A stretch of DNA of 64,000 nt, from NCBI GenBank assembly GCA_022822405.1, contig JAJEBT010000124.1:1-64000 (forward strand). The letters are read 5' to 3'. Below, one piece after another: positions 60,517-64,000 of this stretch (its first letter is position 1; each line of letters begins with the position of its first letter). The notes below the pieces were generated by a model. The model was not told the origin of the DNA, did no database searches, and saw nothing but the letters and a program-made list of their open reading frames with translations. Source of the DNA: Alphaproteobacteria bacterium. GTDB lineage: Bacteria > Pseudomonadota > Alphaproteobacteria > MPNO01 > UBA830. Position numbers and translations under genes: made by a program.

Positions 60517-60733
60517 TCCGTCGCATGGGGTGTGGGGAGTGGGTTCATCGCGATCGATGAGGAAACGCACGCGCTGATTGTGCCGATTGCACTGGGCCAA
60601 GGACTGGCCTGTGGGCACCGTCGCGCACCTCAGCCACCGCGCCATATCGAATCCACAAGCCACGCAGCCGAGATGGCGCCAGCCTTTCCTTGCTTCGCGC
60701 CACCTTCGAAAACTTGCCGCAGAGGACAGGAAC

Positions 60734-60985
60734 ATGGCTGAACCGACGGAAACCCAGGATATCAGTGCGATGTCCTTCGAAGACGCCCTGGCCGAACTTG
60801 AAGAAATTGTCACCGCCCTCGAAAGCGGCTCCGGCAAACTCGAAGAATCGATCTCGGCCTACGAACGCGGCGCCCGCCTCAAGGCGCATTGCGAGGCAAG
60901 GTTGAAGGCAGCGCAGCAGAGGGTCGAGAAAATCACGCTCGGTGCCGACGGCACCGTTTCCGCCGAACCCATGGACGATGCGTGA
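60734..60985 (+). CDS. xseB: Exodeoxyribonuclease VII small subunit
   Basis: An 83-aa acidic helical protein with SFEDALAELEEIVTALESGS, LEESISAYERGARLKAHCEA and RLKAAQQRVEKI, the coiled two-helix pattern of XseB. It binds XseA to form the exonuclease. In many alphaproteobacteria it is followed by ispA and dxs and then tlyA; here only 286 bp without a recognisable gene separate it from tlyA. Confidence 0.93.
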   Translation: MAEPTETQDISAMSFEDALAELEEIVTALESGSGKLEESISAYERGARLKAHCEARLKAAQQRVEKITLGADGTVSAEPMDDA

Positions 60986-61271
60986 CGCCGTTATTTCCGA
61001 ACCGTCCCGGCGTACTCAGATTTTTTTCTGCGCGGGCGAAAAGCATCTGACGCCCAATTCGCGCCCTGTCGTCAAGAGCGCATATACGATGATTCCAGGT
61101 CCCTGCGAACGGCCGGTCGCCGCCCGCATCGCGGTCTTTGAGTAAGACCGGATTCACCGTCCGGTCGACCGCCCGCAGGATGACCCACCCGAGCGACAGC
61201 CACCCAGGCCCGACCAGGGCGCCCGCAGGGCATTTGCGCCGCCAACCGGACGGGCGCCGGAAACGGCCATC

Positions 61272-62009
61272 GTGAAGCAAAAGCCGGATGCTCTGCTCGT
61301 AGAGCGCGGACTGGCGCGGGATCTGCACGAAGCCCGCGCCCTCATTCTCGCCGGAAGGGTCTATTCGGGCGCCCGCCGGATCGACAAGCCGGGCATGGCG
61401 ATCGACGGGGATGCCGAACTCGAGGTTCGGGGCAATACCCATCCATGGGTATCCCGGGGCGGCATCAAACTCGATCACGGTCTTGCAAGGTTCGGAATCG
61501 AGGTCGCCGGGGCAACCGCCCTCGACATCGGTGCCTCGACCGGCGGGTTCACCCATGTCCTGCTCGAACGCGGCGCAAGGCTGGTCTATGCCGTCGATGT
61601 CGGTTACGGACAGCTGCACTGGTCGCTTCGCACCGATTCCCGGGTCGCGGTGCTCGACCGGACCAATGCCCGGCACCTGACCGGAGGCCAGGTTTCGGAA
61701 CCCGTCGACATCGTGGTGTGCGATGCAAGCTTCATCCGCCTGGCATCGGTGCTGCCGGCGGCCCTCGCCCTGACCGCGCCAGGCGCCCGGCTCTGCGCGC
61801 TGATCAAACCACAGTTCGAAGTCGACCGGGAAGATGTCGCCAAGGGCGGAATCGTCGTGGACCCGGCCCTTCACGAAGAGGTCTGTGCGCGAATAGGTTC
61901 GTGGATCTCAGCCCAGCCCGGCTGGCGCCTCCTCGGCATCGAGCCGAGTCCGGTCACGGGCAGGGCCGGCAACATCGAATTTCTCATGGGCGCGGCAAAG
62001 GACGGCTGA
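61272..62009 (+). CDS. tlyA: TlyA family 16S/23S rRNA (cytidine-2'-O)-methyltransferase
   Basis: A 245-aa protein with an N-terminal S4 RNA-binding region (DALLVERGLARDLHEARALI) and an FtsJ/RrmJ-type SAM domain (ATALDIGASTGGFTHVLLER) with the catalytic-region residues DIVVCDASF and LIKPQFEVDR. The start is a GTG at 61272; the frame upstream has no S4 similarity. It is convergent with aroC. Confidence 0.93.
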   Translation: MKQKPDALLVERGLARDLHEARALILAGRVYSGARRIDKPGMAIDGDAELEVRGNTHPWVSRGGIKLDHGLARFGIEVAGATALDIGASTGGFTHVLLERGARLVYAVDVGYGQLHWSLRTDSRVAVLDRTNARHLTGGQVSEPVDIVVCDASFIRLASVLPAALALTAPGARLCALIKPQFEVDREDVAKGGIVVDPALHEEVCARIGSWISAQPGWRLLGIEPSPVTGRAGNIEFLMGAAKDG

Positions 62010-62036
62010 GCCGCCTGCGCCTGCCGCGGCGGCGCG

Positions 62037-63107
62037 CTATCCGCACTGCGCGCGGTGGCGGAGCAGGTGGTCGGCGAGCACGCAAGCCACCATCGCCTCA
62101 CCGACCGGAACCCCGCGAATGCCGACACAGGGATCATGGCGTCCCCGCGTGGCGATGTCCGCGTCCCGGCCGCGGGTCGTCACGGTGCGCCGCGGAGTGG
62201 CGATCGAACTTGTCGGCTTGACGGCGAAGCGAACCACGACGTCCTGGCCGGTGGAGATGCCGCCGAGAATCCCGCCGGCATGGTTGGAAAGAAACCCGAC
62301 CTCGCCGTCCTGCATCCGCATCTCGTCGGCGTTCGCCTCGCCTGTCAGCGCGGCCGCGCCGAACCCGGCACCGATCTCGACGCCCTTGACCGCGTTGATA
62401 CCCATGAGTGCGCCCGCCAGATCGCTGTCGAGTTTGCCGTAGACAGGCGCGCCGAGCCCAGCGGGAACGCCGGAAGCGACGATCTCAATGACCGCGCCGA
62501 TGGAGTTCCCCTCCCTGCGCACTTCGTCAAGATAGGATTCCCACGTTTTCGCGATCCGCGAATCGGGGCACCAGAACGGGTTGCGGCCGGTCTCGGCCCA
62601 GCTCCAGCGCGACCGGTCAACGGCAAGTTCGCCCATCTGGACCATGGCGCCGCGTATGCGAACGCCGCGCCCGAGTATCTTGCGCGCAATGCCGCCAGCG
62701 GCGACCCGGCACGCGGTTTCGCGGGCCGAAGCCCGCCCGCCGCCGCGGTAGTCGCGGAGCCCGTACTTCTTCCAGTAGGTGTAGTCCGCATGTCCGGGAC
62801 GGAACAGGTTCTTGATCGCTGAGTAGTCGCGCGAGCGCGCATCCTGGTTACGGATCATCAGGCTGACGGGCGTTCCCGTGGTCCGTCCGTCGAAGACGCC
62901 GGAGAGGATCTCGACCTGATCGGGCTCGCGGCGCTGGGTGACGAAACGCGAACTTCCGGGTTTGCGCCGATCGAGCCATGTCTGGATGTCCGGTTCCGAA
63001 AGACGCAGCCCCGGCGGCACGCCGTCGACCACGCATCCGATCGCCGGGCCGTGGCTTTCGCCCCAGGTCGTCACGCGAAAGACATGGCCGAAGCTGTTGT
63101 GGGACAT
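62037..63107 (-). CDS. aroC: Chorismate synthase
   Basis: A 356-aa enzyme of full length. Signatures are [20 protein letters not shown] at the N-terminus, [20 protein letters not shown] in the middle and [20 protein letters not shown] near the end, which includes the FMN-binding residues. It makes chorismate from 5-enolpyruvylshikimate-3-phosphate. It begins 4 bp after fabI on the same strand, an arrangement typical of alphaproteobacteria. Confidence 0.97.
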   Translation of the reverse strand: MSHNSFGHVFRVTTWGESHGPAIGCVVDGVPPGLRLSEPDIQTWLDRRKPGSSRFVTQRREPDQVEILSGVFDGRTTGTPVSLMIRNQDARSRDYSAIKNLFRPGHADYTYWKKYGLRDYRGGGRASARETACRVAAGGIARKILGRGVRIRGAMVQMGELAVDRSRWSWAETGRNPFWCPDSRIAKTWESYLDEVRREGNSIGAVIEIVASGVPAGLGAPVYGKLDSDLAGALMGINAVKGVEIGAGFGAAALTGEANADEMRMQDGEVGFLSNHAGGILGGISTGQDVVVRFAVKPTSSIATPRRTVTTRGRDADIATRGRHDPCVGIRGVPVGEAMVACVLADHLLRHRAQCG

Positions 63108-63111
63108 GCGG

Positions 63112-63924
63112 CTAGACGACGGAAATGTCGGGTGCGTCGACAGCCTTCATGCCGACGACATGGTAGCCGCTGTCGACGTGATGCACCTCGCCCGTGACTC
63201 CGGCCGACAGGTCCGAGAGCAGATAGGTGGCCGCGCCTCCGACATCGTCGATCGTCGTGTTGCGCTTCAAGGGCGAGTTGTAGGCGTTCCACTTGAGGAT
63301 GTAACGGAAATCGCCGATTCCGGACGCTGCGAGGGTCTTGATCGGGCCGGCGGAGATCGCATTCACGCGAATGCCGTCTCCGCCGAGATCGGCGGCGATG
63401 TATCTGACGCTGGCCTCAAGCGCGGCCTTGGCAAGACCCATGACATTGTAGTGCGGCATCACCCGCTCGGCGCCGTAATAGGTCATGGTCAGCAGACTGC
63501 CGCCATCTGTCATCAACGGCGCGGCGCGGCGGCAGATCGCCGTGAACGAATAGCAGGAAACGTTCATCGTCAGGCTGAAATTCTCGAGGCTCGTATCGAC
63601 GTACCTCCCCTTCAGCTCGTCCTTGTCCGCAAAGGCAATGGCATGTACGAGGAAGTCGAGCTGCCCCCAGTCCGAACGGATCCTTTCGAACACGGCGTCC
63701 ATGCTCGCCGCGTCCGTCACGTCGCAGGACAGCACCAGCTCCGAGCCCACGGATGCGGCCAGCGGGCGCACCCGCTTCTCGACAGCCTCTCCCTGATAGG
63801 TAAAAGCCAGAGTCGCGCCGTGTTCGGCGAGCGTCCGGCCGATTCCCCAGGCGATCGAACGTTCGTTCGCGACCCCCATGATCAGGCCGCGCTTGCCCTG
63901 CATCAGACCGTATGCGTCCGCCAT
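63112..63924 (-). CDS. fabI: Enoyl-[acyl-carrier-protein] reductase FabI
   Basis: A 270-aa SDR-like enzyme with [40 protein letters not shown] (catalytic Tyr and Lys spaced as Yx6K) and [18 protein letters not shown], the FabI pattern. It performs the last reduction in fatty acid elongation. The ATG at 63924 is the start. Its promoter is probably in the last 75 bases of the window, where no clear boxes were recognised. Confidence 0.97.
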   Translation of the reverse strand: MADAYGLMQGKRGLIMGVANERSIAWGIGRTLAEHGATLAFTYQGEAVEKRVRPLAASVGSELVLSCDVTDAASMDAVFERIRSDWGQLDFLVHAIAFADKDELKGRYVDTSLENFSLTMNVSCYSFTAICRRAAPLMTDGGSLLTMTYYGAERVMPHYNVMGLAKAALEASVRYIAADLGGDGIRVNAISAGPIKTLAASGIGDFRYILKWNAYNSPLKRNTTIDDVGGAATYLLSDLSAGVTGEVHHVDSGYHVVGMKAVDAPDISVV

Positions 63925-64000
63925 TTCCGTCCCGATATTCCCTGAATTCGGGGTGACGACGATCGCGCACCCCTAGATCCCGGCATCCTACAGGATACGA

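Noticed and set aside
60986-61271. Short open frame between xseB and tlyA (60942-61145)
   Set aside because: Overlaps the end of xseB and resembles nothing; probably chance coding.

Overview
This is a GC-rich stretch of a bacterial chromosome, most like an alphaproteobacterium (Rhodospirillales/Rhizobiales type). That rests on the tight fabI-aroC pair, an arsR-arsC-aquaporin arsenic operon, many TAXI-TRAP, Tct and Liv solute-binding-protein transporters, many acyl-CoA, aromatic-acid and organosulfur catabolic genes, and frequent GTG/TTG starts. No rRNA or tRNA gene was recognised. Assignments come from reading translated proteins and motifs; no database search was run.

Left end (1-5.1 kb), defence and mobile-DNA zone: a CRISPR array of 14 repeats that runs off the left edge, an AT-rich leader, cas2 and a fused cas4-cas1, all oriented leftward. 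Two tiny overlapping ORFs precede cas4-cas1. No interference (effector) genes are visible. Next come a decayed serine-recombinase remnant and a ribbon-helix-helix/PIN toxin-antitoxin pair.

5.4-19 kb, transport and catabolism: a TAXI-type TRAP transporter (binding protein plus fused permease) with a 3-hydroxyisobutyrate-dehydrogenase-like enzyme; a leftward block of flavin monooxygenase, SDR, a DctP-like protein with no signal peptide, a Gfo/Idh oxidoreductase, and an ornithine-cyclodeaminase-like enzyme; and a complete TctCAB transporter. An IS1634-like transposase remnant sits inside. 19.2-21 kb is an arsR-arsC-aquaporin arsenic operon, followed by pyruvate kinase.

22.5-35.1 kb, acyl-CoA and aromatic-acid metabolism: a MaoC dehydratase, 3-hydroxyisobutyryl-CoA hydrolase and enoyl-CoA hydratase; an operon of a BNR-repeat protein, an isochorismatase-type hydrolase, a GalD/PrpF-type tautomerase and an RraA-type aldolase; two tandem TauE/SafE exporters; another beta-hydroxyacid dehydrogenase; and an acyl-CoA synthetase with a 4,5-dihydroxyphthalate-decarboxylase-like protein.

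35.5-46.3 kb, a possible one-carbon/sulfur module: a rightward operon of a methyltransferase-like protein with an N-terminal DNA-binding-like segment, a short MetF-like reductase, a MetE-like methyltransferase and a four-domain rhodanese with only one catalytic Cys. Then come an acyl-CoA-dehydrogenase-fold flavin monooxygenase, a TauD-family dioxygenase and a second TAXI-TRAP transporter. I infer catabolism of a methylated or organosulfur compound.

46.9-59.1 kb: a complete Liv-type ABC transporter with an 11-bp hairpin between binding protein and permease genes, a truncated malonyl-CoA-decarboxylase-like ORF, a DUF6635-like membrane protein, and catabolic enzymes (Gfo/Idh, GST, Rieske oxygenase, GMC oxidoreductase, 3-hydroxyisobutyrate dehydrogenase), with a TnpB zinc-ribbon remnant between them.

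59.4-64 kb: an MNT-HEPN toxin-antitoxin pair whose near-consensus promoter lies in a perfect 17-bp inverted repeat and predicts a leaderless antitoxin mRNA. The HEPN frame needs a -1 shift at an in-phase A-AAA-AAT heptamer. Core genes xseB, tlyA, aroC and fabI close the window.
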